Shown piece after piece: positions 55,083 through 62,186 of a stretch of 62,186 bases of DNA. The DNA is taken from assembly GCA_024225035.1 (NCBI GenBank), contig JAAEMX010000008.1:1-62186 (forward strand). The letters are read 5' to 3'. This DNA is from Lentisphaerota bacterium. GTDB taxonomy: Bacteria; Verrucomicrobiota; Lentisphaeria; Victivallales; Victivallaceae. Under the pieces are notes generated by a model. It searched no databases and was not told where the DNA came from. It saw nothing but the letters and a program-made list of their open reading frames with translations. Each line of letters starts with the position of its first letter. Position 1 is the first letter of the stretch. The position numbers and the translations under genes were made by a program.

Positions 55083-55123
55083 ATTATACAGCTTTTGAAA
55101 GAAAATGCAAACTTTTGAAAGAA
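55083..55123 (-). promoter_or_regulatory. deoR-pdh promoter with two operator boxes
   Basis: On the minus strand, TTGCAT (55110-55105) and TATAAT (55088-55083) are 16 bases apart. Identical 12-base copies CTTTTGAAAGAA lie at 55092-55103 and 55112-55123 (plus-strand reading), exactly 20 bases apart. One fills the spacer and one lies just upstream of the -35 box. CTTTC-rich direct repeats are common DeoR-family operators. Confidence 0.75.
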
Positions 55124-55322
55124 TTTTTAATTAAATTTTCATAAATTTACATTTTAAGCAGAAAAATTTGGTTAAAAACTCAATTCTATTGTTAGAGATT
55201 CTTTTTAAAAGATGTGATTATCTTTTATTTTTTGATATTATGCTAATATATAATACATTGATAGGGCATTTTTGGCTGAGTTTTTTTGGGAAGATTTGAA
55301 AAATTATTTTTGGAGTTGAATC

Positions 55323-55886
55323 ATGTTAATAGATTTGAGTATAAAGATCAGCCGTTTTGCACACAAGGAAGCTTTGGGAAACGAGAAAATGGTATCTTTC
55401 GGGCATTTGGGCACGCATTTTGACGTTATGGACAAAGAATTCCCTTTAGAGTATTTGAAGAGGAATGGGGTTGTTTTGGATGTTTCAAATATAGAAGGCC
55501 GGGATATTGAAGTTGATGACATAGATTTAAGCAAAGTCAGCAAAGATATGTTTGTTGCATTTTATACAGGCTTTGCAGAGCAGGAGGAGTATGGGACAAA
55601 AAGTTATTTTAAAAACCACCCGCAACTATCAGATGAATTGATAGATGAGCTCCTTAGCAAAAAAATATCAATCATAGGGATTGACTGTGCCGGAATTCGA
55701 AGAGGTAAAGAACACCCTCCAAAAGATCAATATTGCTCCGACAAAGGTGTGTTTGTTGTTGAGAACCTGTGCAATCTGAATGAAATACTAAAAGGGAAAA
55801 GTGTAAATTTCTTTACTGCTAATACCTATCCAGTCAACTTCTCAGGTCTTACAGGCTTGCCTTGCAGAGTAGTCGGAGAAATATAA
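55323..55886 (+). CDS. Cyclase-family (kynurenine formamidase-like) hydrolase
   Basis: Encodes 187 residues. The metal motif H-L-G-T-H-F-D is near residue 27, with I-G-I-D-C-A-G and the C-terminal P-V-N-F-S-G-L-T-G-L-P-C-R. The family includes arylformamidases and other amide hydrolases, but the substrate is unknown here. It starts at ATG 55323 with GGAG upstream. It is transcribed divergently from the deoR operon and ends at a strong terminator. Confidence 0.88.
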   Translation: MLIDLSIKISRFAHKEALGNEKMVSFGHLGTHFDVMDKEFPLEYLKRNGVVLDVSNIEGRDIEVDDIDLSKVSKDMFVAFYTGFAEQEEYGTKSYFKNHPQLSDELIDELLSKKISIIGIDCAGIRRGKEHPPKDQYCSDKGVFVVENLCNLNEILKGKSVNFFTANTYPVNFSGLTGLPCRVVGEI

Positions 55887-55921
55887 TTGTTTTAGATATT
55901 CCAAAAAATATATACAAAAAA

Positions 55922-55948
55922 AAGAACCCTTAACTTGGGTTCTTTTTT
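55922..55948. terminator. Bidirectional terminator
   Basis: AAGAACCC (55922-55929) and GGGTTCTT (55937-55944) with A and T runs on the two sides. It serves the plus-strand cyclase gene and the minus-strand 34-aa gene. Confidence 0.85.
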
Positions 55949-55969
55949 ATATCATAACTATCTATGCTG

Positions 55970-56074
55970 TTACTTCTTAGCAGCTTTGATAGCTTCGCGT
56001 ACTTTTGCTTTACAGCGGTCAAGATAAGCATTGCGACGACGTCTTTTCTGAATTTTGTTGAGTTGCTGACCCAT
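55970..56074 (-). CDS. 34-aa arginine/lysine-rich micro-protein
   Basis: A frame of 34 residues begins M-G-Q-Q-L-N-K-I-Q-K-R-R-R-R-N-A-Y-L and ends K-A-A-K-K. AGGAG is 7 bases before the ATG. The tetra-Arg patch and helical remainder suggest an RNA-binding or ribosome-associated protein. I recall similar MGQQ-starting tiny basic proteins in Verrucomicrobia-like genomes, but no known function. It is a separate unit ended by the hairpin at 55922-55948. Confidence 0.75.
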   Translation of the reverse strand: MGQQLNKIQKRRRRNAYLDRCKAKVREAIKAAKK

Positions 56075-56395
56075 GGTAAAACTCCTGTTTTATTACGGCG
56101 ATATGTGAAAACTCAAGTTTCTTCAGCCTGACAGAATTCAGTTTCGCCCATTATGTTATTACTTATAAGATTCTAAAAAACACTGACAGCATTTATAGAC
56201 ACAATCAAATTTATCATATTATATATGATTACCTTGAACATATAAATTTACTACTGTCAAAAGTGAAACTTTAGCCGTTTAAAAATTAAAATCAAATAAA
56301 TATAAACAAAATCCGCATGAAAAGTATTTTGTATTTTCTGAAATGGCTATAATTTAAGGTGCGATGGATAAATAAAAAACCAGGAGAGTATTTCT
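56075..56395. other. Intergenic region before the DUF3857 gene
   Basis: 321 AT-rich bases hold the divergent promoters of the 34-aa gene and the DUF3857 gene. A perfect TATAAT at about 56349-56354, roughly 40 bases before the latter's ATG, is the only recognisable element; a -35 box at usual spacing is poor. CAGGAGAG precedes the start. Confidence 0.4.
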
Positions 56396-59300
56396 ATGAA
56401 TAATGCCAATTTTATGTGGTGTAAACGTTACCTGTTTTTAATAATTGCCGCCTTGTTTATGTATGCTGGAAGTCTTACGGCTGAAGAAGCTAAACCAATC
56501 CTTGACCGTAAAACTGCTTTGGCTGATGCGGCAAAAGTTACCCTGCAAAAATACCCTGACGCTAATTCTGTACTGTTGTCAGATTATGAAAGAATCAAAT
56601 ACAACCCGGATGGAACTTACACTTCGGTTGATGAGTTTTATGAGAAAATATTAACAGAAAAAGGCAGACGTGAATCTCGTGTCGCAAATTTGTATTTTGC
56701 ATTGCCATATACCAAAATTATTCCTTATAAAATAGGTATTATTAAGCCTGACGGCAAGTTCGTAAATATTGACATCAAAGCCAATTCAAAGGTTATGGTC
56801 AACCCTTCTCAAATGAGTGCCAATATATACGACCCAAACAGCAAGATACTTAAGATAACTGTCCCGGGGCTCGAGGTTGGCGATATCTTATATAAATATG
56901 TAAGGCGTGACGGTGTAGTCCCCCGCATAAAAGGGGTATGGTGTGACTTCTTTCTGCTGGAATTCACTTCTCCAATCCTGAAATACGTTGTTGAGATTAA
57001 CGGTCCTAAGTCAGCCCCGTTGAAAAAGCATATTATCAAAGATCCGGTAAAAGGTACTGTGAAATTTAAGCAGTCTGAAGTTGGTGACAGAATTATTTAT
57101 AAATGGACAGTGGACAATGTTCCTAGAATTTTCCCCGAACCGCAGATGCCGCCGTTTTATCGTTATTCTCAGCGTTTGCTGGTAAGCACAGCCGGCACAT
57201 GGCAGGATATTTCTAAATGGTACTGGAAGCTCTGTCAGCCTCATCTGGAAAAGACTAATAAAGCCATGGAAGCTAAGGTTAAAGAACTTACCGCTAACCT
57301 GAAAACGGACATGGACAAGATTAAAGCTATTTACCGCTTTGTCGCTACAAAAATCCGTTATATGGGAATAATTGACGAAAAAACTGCTCCGGGCTATGAG
57401 CCTCACGACGTTGATATTACTTTCAATAACCGTTACGGAGTATGCCGTGACAAGGCTGCGCTTCTGGTAACAATGCTGCGCATGGCCGGTTTTAATGCAT
57501 ATCCGGTGTTATTTTACGTTGGGCCAAAGAAAGATGCTGAAGTTCCCAATAATATGTTCAACCACGCTATAAGCTGTGTCATTCTCAAAAATGGACAGCA
57601 CATGCTTATGGATCCAACTGATGAAAGCACTTTTGATGTTTTACCATCGTATCTATCAAATAAAAGCTACCTTTTAGCCAAGCCCAAGGGCGATACGCTG
57701 CATACCTCTTCAATCATTCCTGTTCATGAGAACCTGGTGAAAATTAAGACTGACGGCGAAATCGATCGTGACGGCAAGCTTGTTGCTGAAAGCAAAATGC
57801 TTTTTGATGGAATTAACGATACTACTTTCCGCGGCGCGTTTTCGCGCTGGCGCCCTGAACAGATCAAACAGTATTTTACATATGTTTTAAAACAGTCCCT
57901 GCCGGACGCAAAAGTGACTTCTTTTGAGGTGTTTCCCAAGAACTTGCGAGATTTTAAAAAGCCCCTGAAAATAAACATTGGCTATGAATCATCAAGTATT
58001 CTTGTTCGAGGCCGTAAAATAATTTTAATGAAGCTGCCTTGGTTCTCAGGTAAAATAGGTGCGGTATCGTTTGCCTTGAGAGGCTTTGGGCTTGAGAAAC
58101 GCAAATATCCCTTAAAAGTCTTTTCTACTTGCGGTACTGTTGGCGAATTCTCGTTTAAGCTGCCACATGGAATGCGTATTGTTAAATTGCCGAAATACCG
58201 TCAGGTTAAATGGGATAAGTTTTCATGGGATCGCAAGCTTTCATATAAAGATCGCGTTTTGACTGGCAAAAGCGCTTTCCTTATTAATGCTATGGAATTC
58301 CTGCCCGAAGAGTACTTAAAGCTGAAATCTGACATGAAAGTAATTGAAGCTGAATCTAAAAAAATGCCGCTGCTTCAGCGTAAATGTGCCAGCACTGACT
58401 TAAAATACTTGAAAAAGCTGTACCCGGGTTCAAAGTCTGTAATTTTATCAAAAGACGTTACTGTCAATTTCAAAAGCGCCAACGCATATTCGATGCGTAA
58501 AGTTATGAAACGCAAAATTCTCAATTATGCTGGAGTTAAGAGCTTTTCTGAACTGAAATTCTATTATAACCCAGTTTGGCAAGATGTAAAAATCAACTAT
58601 GCCAAGGTGAAGGATCCTGATGGCTCTGTTAAAAACATCAGCAAAAAAGAAACCAACCTGATGGATCAGGGCTGGGTAGGGGGCGCACCACGCTATCCTG
58701 GCGGCAAAATACTGGTTTTAAATTTGCCTGGAGTTAAAGTTGGAAGCGAAATAGAGTACGATGTTACTGTTACCAATAAAAAAATGCTTCTTGTAGGCAT
58801 TTTAAGCATTTTCAGAGAATATGAACCGATACTTGACAAAAAAGTCATCGTTGAAGCTCCTGAAAAACTGAAATTAAATATTTCTGCAATTCCAGATGTT
58901 GTAAACAGCAAGACAGAACATAAAGGCGGTAAAGTCATACATACTTGGCAGGTGGATAATGTTTCTCCGATTACAGCAGAAAATTCTACTCCTCCAATAT
59001 GGACTTTTGCCCCGGTTACATACGTTAGTGCCGGTGATTGGAAAGACTATTCAAAGCATGTCCTTTCTGCTCTTTACAAGGCAGCTGATGGACAGGAAAA
59101 TGCTAAAGCACTCGGCGTTAAACTTGCAATGATGAAAAAGCCTCTTTCGGGTATGCGTTATATAAGAGATTACGTCGCGATTCAGATACGTAATGCGGGG
59201 CCGGGCTTAGCTCAATTGCCGCTTAGCTGCGTTACGCCGGCAGATGTTACAATCAAGGATGGCTACGGTAATTCAACAGATCAGGCTGTTGTGCTTTACG

Positions 59301-60202
59301 CCATGTTGAAAGCGGTTGGATTCAAACCTGAATTTGTGCTTGTTGCGGATGTTTTTCCCATTCCAATGGCAATGCATATGTTGAAAGAATACCCGCGCGG
59401 TGTATTCAATGAAGTACTGGTTAAAGTAACTCACCAAGGCAAAGACTATTATTTCAATGATACTAGTCAGTATGCTATGACTGGCGCAACTGACAGTGAA
59501 AACCTGATAGCGTACACCCCAAGAAACGGAAAGCTTGATTTCCTGAAAGCTCAGGATCTTTTAAGCGATAAATACGAGGAAAAATACACCATAAAGGTCG
59601 ATGACAAAGGTTCTGCTGAAGTCACGAAAGCCAAAACTTTTTATGGAGAGTCTTATGAGGCCTCAAACCGGCTTTATAGCGAGTTCACTCCGGAAAAAAG
59701 AAAACGGCATTTTCAGCAGCTGGTTTCAGGAGTCGCTCAGGCGGCAGTCGCAGATGGCGGACTGCACACCAACTTCCTTGAATATCCCGGAGTTGAAAGC
59801 TTTAAGGTTAAAATTCCTGACTTTGCGGTTATCGACGATAATTACATGTACTTTAAATTACCAGGACTTATAATTTCAAATGTGTTTAAAACTACATCAA
59901 ATGAGCGCAAAAATCCGGTAATGCTTGGCAGTTATAATGACTATGAACAAGAATATCTCATTGAGTTGCCGAAGAACATGGCAGAGTATGATATACGCCC
60001 CGCCACAAAAACTGTAGAGGTAGGGCCATGCACAGTAGAGGTAAAAGTGAAAAAGCTTGAATTGAATAAGCTGGGTATCAATTGCTCTGTCAAACTCCGC
60101 CCAGGGCTGATCCCGGCATCTGAGTTTGGTGTTTTAGAAGATGCACAATCTGTGTTAAGCAATCCGGCAATGGGAACAGTTATGATAAAACTGAAAAAAT
60201 AA
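56396..60202 (+). CDS. Secreted tandem DUF3857/transglutaminase-like protein with inactive second copy
   Basis: Encodes 1268 residues with a signal peptide (about 1-29). Two homologous halves each contain a DUF3857 domain followed by a transglutaminase-like fold. In the first half the triad is present: Cys350 in Y-G-V-C-R-D-K, His390 in F-N-H-A-I and Asp406 in L-M-D-P-T. In the second half the matching sites are Y-G-N-S-T-D-Q (Ser960), F-N-E-V-L (Glu1006) and F-N-D-T-S (Asp1022). Only one catalytic unit therefore remains. DUF3857 proteins are usually exported; the substrate is unknown. A gene of this size occurs alone, between two terminators. Confidence 0.9.
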   Translation: MNNANFMWCKRYLFLIIAALFMYAGSLTAEEAKPILDRKTALADAAKVTLQKYPDANSVLLSDYERIKYNPDGTYTSVDEFYEKILTEKGRRESRVANLYFALPYTKIIPYKIGIIKPDGKFVNIDIKANSKVMVNPSQMSANIYDPNSKILKITVPGLEVGDILYKYVRRDGVVPRIKGVWCDFFLLEFTSPILKYVVEINGPKSAPLKKHIIKDPVKGTVKFKQSEVGDRIIYKWTVDNVPRIFPEPQMPPFYRYSQRLLVSTAGTWQDISKWYWKLCQPHLEKTNKAMEAKVKELTANLKTDMDKIKAIYRFVATKIRYMGIIDEKTAPGYEPHDVDITFNNRYGVCRDKAALLVTMLRMAGFNAYPVLFYVGPKKDAEVPNNMFNHAISCVILKNGQHMLMDPTDESTFDVLPSYLSNKSYLLAKPKGDTLHTSSIIPVHENLVKIKTDGEIDRDGKLVAESKMLFDGINDTTFRGAFSRWRPEQIKQYFTYVLKQSLPDAKVTSFEVFPKNLRDFKKPLKINIGYESSSILVRGRKIILMKLPWFSGKIGAVSFALRGFGLEKRKYPLKVFSTCGTVGEFSFKLPHGMRIVKLPKYRQVKWDKFSWDRKLSYKDRVLTGKSAFLINAMEFLPEEYLKLKSDMKVIEAESKKMPLLQRKCASTDLKYLKKLYPGSKSVILSKDVTVNFKSANAYSMRKVMKRKILNYAGVKSFSELKFYYNPVWQDVKINYAKVKDPDGSVKNISKKETNLMDQGWVGGAPRYPGGKILVLNLPGVKVGSEIEYDVTVTNKKMLLVGILSIFREYEPILDKKVIVEAPEKLKLNISAIPDVVNSKTEHKGGKVIHTWQVDNVSPITAENSTPPIWTFAPVTYVSAGDWKDYSKHVLSALYKAADGQENAKALGVKLAMMKKPLSGMRYIRDYVAIQIRNAGPGLAQLPLSCVTPADVTIKDGYGNSTDQAVVLYAMLKAVGFKPEFVLVADVFPIPMAMHMLKEYPRGVFNEVLVKVTHQGKDYYFNDTSQYAMTGATDSENLIAYTPRNGKLDFLKAQDLLSDKYEEKYTIKVDDKGSAEVTKAKTFYGESYEASNRLYSEFTPEKRKRHFQQLVSGVAQAAVADGGLHTNFLEYPGVESFKVKIPDFAVIDDNYMYFKLPGLIISNVFKTTSNERKNPVMLGSYNDYEQEYLIELPKNMAEYDIRPATKTVEVGPCTVEVKVKKLELNKLGINCSVKLRPGLIPASEFGVLEDAQSVLSNPAMGTVMIKLKK

Positions 60203-60220
60203 AGAAATAAAAATTCAAAA

Positions 60221-60252
60221 AGCTCCGTCAAAGCTGGCCGGAGCTTTTTTTA
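60221..60252. terminator. Bidirectional terminator
   Basis: AGCTCCG (60221-60227) pairs with CGGAGCT (60239-60245), with flanking A and T runs, between the converging DUF3857 and racemase genes. Confidence 0.85.
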
Positions 60253-60253
60253 A

Positions 60254-60970
60254 TTAACAGCCTCCAAGGGCTTTTTTAACAGCAGCCTGAGCCAGTATGT
60301 CAGTAGGATCAAGAAGGGGAACATCTGCATCGTCAGGACGTAAAGCAAGCGGTATTTCAGTACAAGCCATTAGGAGAACTTCCGCGCCTTCTTTCTCAAG
60401 CATTTTAGCCGCTTTAATTAGCTTTTTACGTGGTCCTTTGATGTATCCGGCTTTTATACCTTCAAGCCCATAAATAGCCCCCATGACCAGTTCTTCCTGC
60501 ATCTCAGGACAGAGAGTGATTACATCAAGGCCAATCTCATGAAAAACTTCAGAATAAACGCCAGCTCCAATTGTACCCGAAGTGGCCAGCAAACCTACTT
60601 TTTTGACCTCAGGATAGTTTTCGCAGACATAGTCCGCAGTCGATTTTATCATACTTAAAACAGGAACATGAAATTCTTTGACAAGAGGATGCACAAAATA
60701 ATGTGCGGTATTGCATGGTACTATTATAAAGTCAGCGCCGGATCGGATCAGCCCTTCCGCCGTTTTGTGAAGTTCTTGAGTGGGGTTGGGGCCCTTGCCA
60801 GTCAAAGCGGCGGTACGGTCGGGAATTTGTGGGTTGTTATCAATCAGGATACGTAAATGTTCCTGGTCACATTTTGCGGGTGTATGGTTAATGATTTTCT
60901 GGAATAAGTCAGCTGTTGCCATAGGGCCCATACCGCCTAGTATTCCGATGGTTAATTGCTTCCTGGACAT
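60254..60970 (-). CDS. Aspartate/glutamate racemase-family protein
   Basis: Encodes 238 residues, the usual length. The start I-G-I-L-G-G-M-G-P-M-A-T and the two catalytic cysteine motifs V-P-C-N-T-A-H (about residue 83) and M-A-C-T-E-I-P-L (about residue 203) are present, with D-N-N-P-Q-I-P-D-R binding the substrate carboxylate. Both Cys are intact, so racemisation by a two-base mechanism is likely. Aspartate is the more likely substrate, since the motifs match the YgeA/aspartate racemase group rather than MurI. Confidence 0.88.
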   Translation of the reverse strand: MSRKQLTIGILGGMGPMATADLFQKIINHTPAKCDQEHLRILIDNNPQIPDRTAALTGKGPNPTQELHKTAEGLIRSGADFIIVPCNTAHYFVHPLVKEFHVPVLSMIKSTADYVCENYPEVKKVGLLATSGTIGAGVYSEVFHEIGLDVITLCPEMQEELVMGAIYGLEGIKAGYIKGPRKKLIKAAKMLEKEGAEVLLMACTEIPLALRPDDADVPLLDPTDILAQAAVKKALGGC

Positions 60971-61282
60971 TTTCAGTTCCTGTTGAGTCTGTTAGCAGTG
61001 AATCAATGGTTTATATACTCAAATATTATTGATTCGAAATACAGTATTTACAAGTTTAAAATATAAAATGATAAAGAATTATGTGATTTATACTATAATT
61101 ACTTGTTAAAGAATGTCTTAACCGAAATGCTCCGGTTTACATAGGAGAGTCAATTATGACGTATCATAAACTTTGAGGCTAGAAACATAAAATAATTGTA
61201 AAAAAATAGATTTACCCGGTTGAATTTTATTTTAAATGAAGCATATTTTCAATCCGTTAACATTAGTTAGCGATACAAATGT
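60971..61282. other. Intergenic region upstream of tRNA-Lys
   Basis: No gene. At 61156-61176 a ribosome-binding site (GGAGAG) leads to ATG and then a stop after six codons, as if the 5' end of a gene remained while the body was lost. AACCG/CCGGTT form a weak inverted repeat just upstream. The tRNA promoter must lie here, but no clear box pair could be chosen. Confidence 0.35.
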
Positions 61283-61358
61283 GCGCTCATAGCTCAGTTG
61301 GTAGAGCAGATGACTCTTAATCATCGGGTCGAAGGTTCGAGTCCTTCTGGGCGTACCA
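61283..61358 (+). tRNA. tRNA-Lys(CTT)
   Basis: A complete 76-base cloverleaf with encoded CCA. The 7-bp acceptor stem includes two G-U pairs; the D stem is GCTC/GAGC; the anticodon stem GATGA/TCATC (61309-61325) encloses loop CTCTTAA with anticodon CTT at 61316-61318, reading AAG. The T loop is G-G-T-T-C-G-A-G-T-C-C. The gene's 3' end is a common integration target. Confidence 0.96.
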
Positions 61359-61451
61359 TTTTATTTCTTTATAGTTAACGACTTACAAATAGTCAATTTA
61401 CTCAAGAATCTTACTCAGAAATTTCCATCTTACCCATATCTTACATCGTAG

Positions 61452-61544
61452 GGCGACAGAGAGCTACTTACAGCAACATATTACGACAAAGGAGAGAAGA
61501 TAGAGCCTTCAGAAAAGGAGGCGCTGAAAGTCCTAAAACAATGA
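61452..61544 (+). pseudogene. C-terminal coding scar downstream of tRNA-Lys
   Basis: An open frame without a start encodes E-L-L-T-A-T-Y-Y-D-K-G-E-K-I-E-P-S-E-K-E and then A-L-K-V-L-K-Q before TGA. Its composition is protein-like, and it recalls the tail of a mobile-element protein, though I cannot name the family. It sits 94 bases after the tRNA. It may be a leftover from an excised or decayed insertion. The rest of 61359-61581 shows nothing. Confidence 0.3.
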
Positions 61545-61581
61545 AATATTCTAAAATATTGTAGCACTGTATCTGCATAAT

Positions 61582-61929
61582 TCAATCCCTATTATACTCT
61601 ACTTTCTTTTCAGTAACTTCGACTTTACCGTTAGTGGTATCGATCTCCATCTCTTCCTCAAAGAGTGCCTTGCCAGAAAAAAGCTCATAAGACTTGGCTC
61701 TGTATTTAGCTTTAGTGCCCGGTGGTATGGTGGTAATGCTAGAGTAATATGAACCGATAATAACTGACGGGGTTGGAGTGCCGCTGCCAGTCGGGTCGGT
61801 AGTGGTCATTTTGCCGCCAGTCCCGCTGGTAACAACTCGAAACGATTTATGCCGAATGGTATTGCAGCCGGAACTGATAACCAGTGCCAGCGCAAACGGA
61901 GCGATCATAATAGCTTTATTGATATTCAT
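61582..61929 (-). CDS. Small lipoprotein, unknown function
   Basis: Encodes 115 residues. Signal peptide and lipobox V-I-S-S-G-C (Cys at about 22) are followed by a Gly/Thr/Pro-rich region and a charged C-terminus (K-V-E-V-T-E-K-K-V-E-Y). It starts 14 bases inside the stop region of the upstream TM/coiled-coil gene. Paired small membrane and lipoprotein genes with overlap recall phage spanin-type lysis cassettes, but the sequence alone does not show that. Confidence 0.6.
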   Translation of the reverse strand: MNINKAIMIAPFALALVISSGCNTIRHKSFRVVTSGTGGKMTTTDPTGSGTPTPSVIIGSYYSSITTIPPGTKAKYRAKSYELFSGKALFEEEMEIDTTNGKVEVTEKKVEYNRD

Positions 61930-62186
61930 TTTTATCTCTCCTATAGTATTTAGTACTGTTCTGTTCGAGAATAACGGCGATTCTGGCGAGCTGTTCCCGC
62001 ACTGCAGCCACGTCCCGCCTAACGGACTTGATTTCCTCGGTAGTTTTTTCCAAGTGTTGAATCCTCACGCCATGAGCGGACATGGTAACTTCAGTATCCG
62101 CCATGCGATAATTCTGGTGCAGCTCAAAGCCGATAATGGCAATGATTACTGTACTCAAGAATGAAAATACTCCGATAATAATTTTA
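61916..62186 (-). CDS. TM/coiled-coil small protein, 5' end outside the window
   Basis: The frame is open to the window edge; the first visible residues I-I-I-G-V-F-S-F-L-S-T-V-I-I-A-I-I-G-F form one membrane helix, so the TTG at 62158 is probably not the real start. A heptad-like stretch follows (I-Q-H-L-E-K-T-T-E-E-I; V-R-R-D-V-A-A-V-R-E-Q-L), typical of phage holin-associated or tail-region proteins. Its 3' end overlaps the lipoprotein gene by 14 bases, in an operon-like arrangement. Confidence 0.6.
   Translation of the reverse strand, partial: KIIIGVFSFLSTVIIAIIGFELHQNYRMADTEVTMSAHGVRIQHLEKTTEEIKSVRRDVAAVREQLARIAVILEQNSTKYYRRDKNEYQ

Noticed and set aside
1..62186. CRISPR arrays, rRNA genes or restriction-modification systems
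   Set aside because: No regularly spaced repeats, no rRNA-like sequence and no methyltransferase gene; the HNH protein stands alone.

Overview
The window is a bacterial chromosome segment of moderately low GC. I place it in the PVC superphylum, most likely Lentisphaerota or a close relative. This is inference from gene content: a tpiA-secG-(Amuc_1102-like)-pilM-secretin neighbourhood that I recall from Akkermansia-type pilus loci, a fused alpha/beta pyruvate dehydrogenase E1, and a tiny basic protein starting MGQQ that I associate with this group. No 16S gene is present to confirm it.

Layout. 0-1.6 kb: an IS3-type transposase end interrupts an M28 peptidase gene, followed by two small membrane proteins. 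1.7-23.5 kb: core genome, with gatB, leuS, a tetR-MATE unit with a clear operator, an unannotated 28-aa gene, a second MATE gene, an HNH nuclease, a COG2509 flavoprotein, AMMECR1, an LptF/G permease, rpsU, a housekeeping-type sigma factor with a histone-H1-like tail, mfd, an HU/IHF gene and the run hisS-adk-map-infA. 23.7-34.8 kb: a secreted CBM-type protein, then a minus-strand Tad secretion/pilus module (CpaB, FHA-CpaF, TadB, TadC, DUF192, FHA-TM, PEGA lipoprotein). 35-45 kb: a threonine-synthase-like enzyme, a YopT/C58-like cysteine-protease candidate beside a queuosine-precursor transporter, tpiA, secG, and a damaged pilus/secretin locus in which most of pilM and the secretin 5' end are deleted.

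45.6-49.5 kb is a gene graveyard. An oxidoreductase, a sugar-phosphate isomerase, an AraC regulator and a sugar-binding protein are each broken by indels or stops, while the flanking genes are intact. This suggests recent loss of one sugar-utilisation locus. 49.6-56 kb: a RIC/ScdA iron-sulfur repair protein, a deoR-pdh E1-pdh E2 operon with tandem CTTTC-type operator boxes on its promoter, a cyclase-family hydrolase and a 34-aa basic protein. 56.4-61 kb: a 1268-aa secreted DUF3857/transglutaminase tandem duplication whose second copy has lost its catalytic Cys and His, and an Asp/Glu racemase. 61.3 kb to the end: tRNA-Lys(CTT), a coding scar, and a small lipoprotein overlapping a TM/coiled-coil protein, which could be the edge of an integrated element.

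Many intergenic hairpins with T-tracts mark transcription units. No CRISPR array, rRNA or recognised riboswitch was seen.
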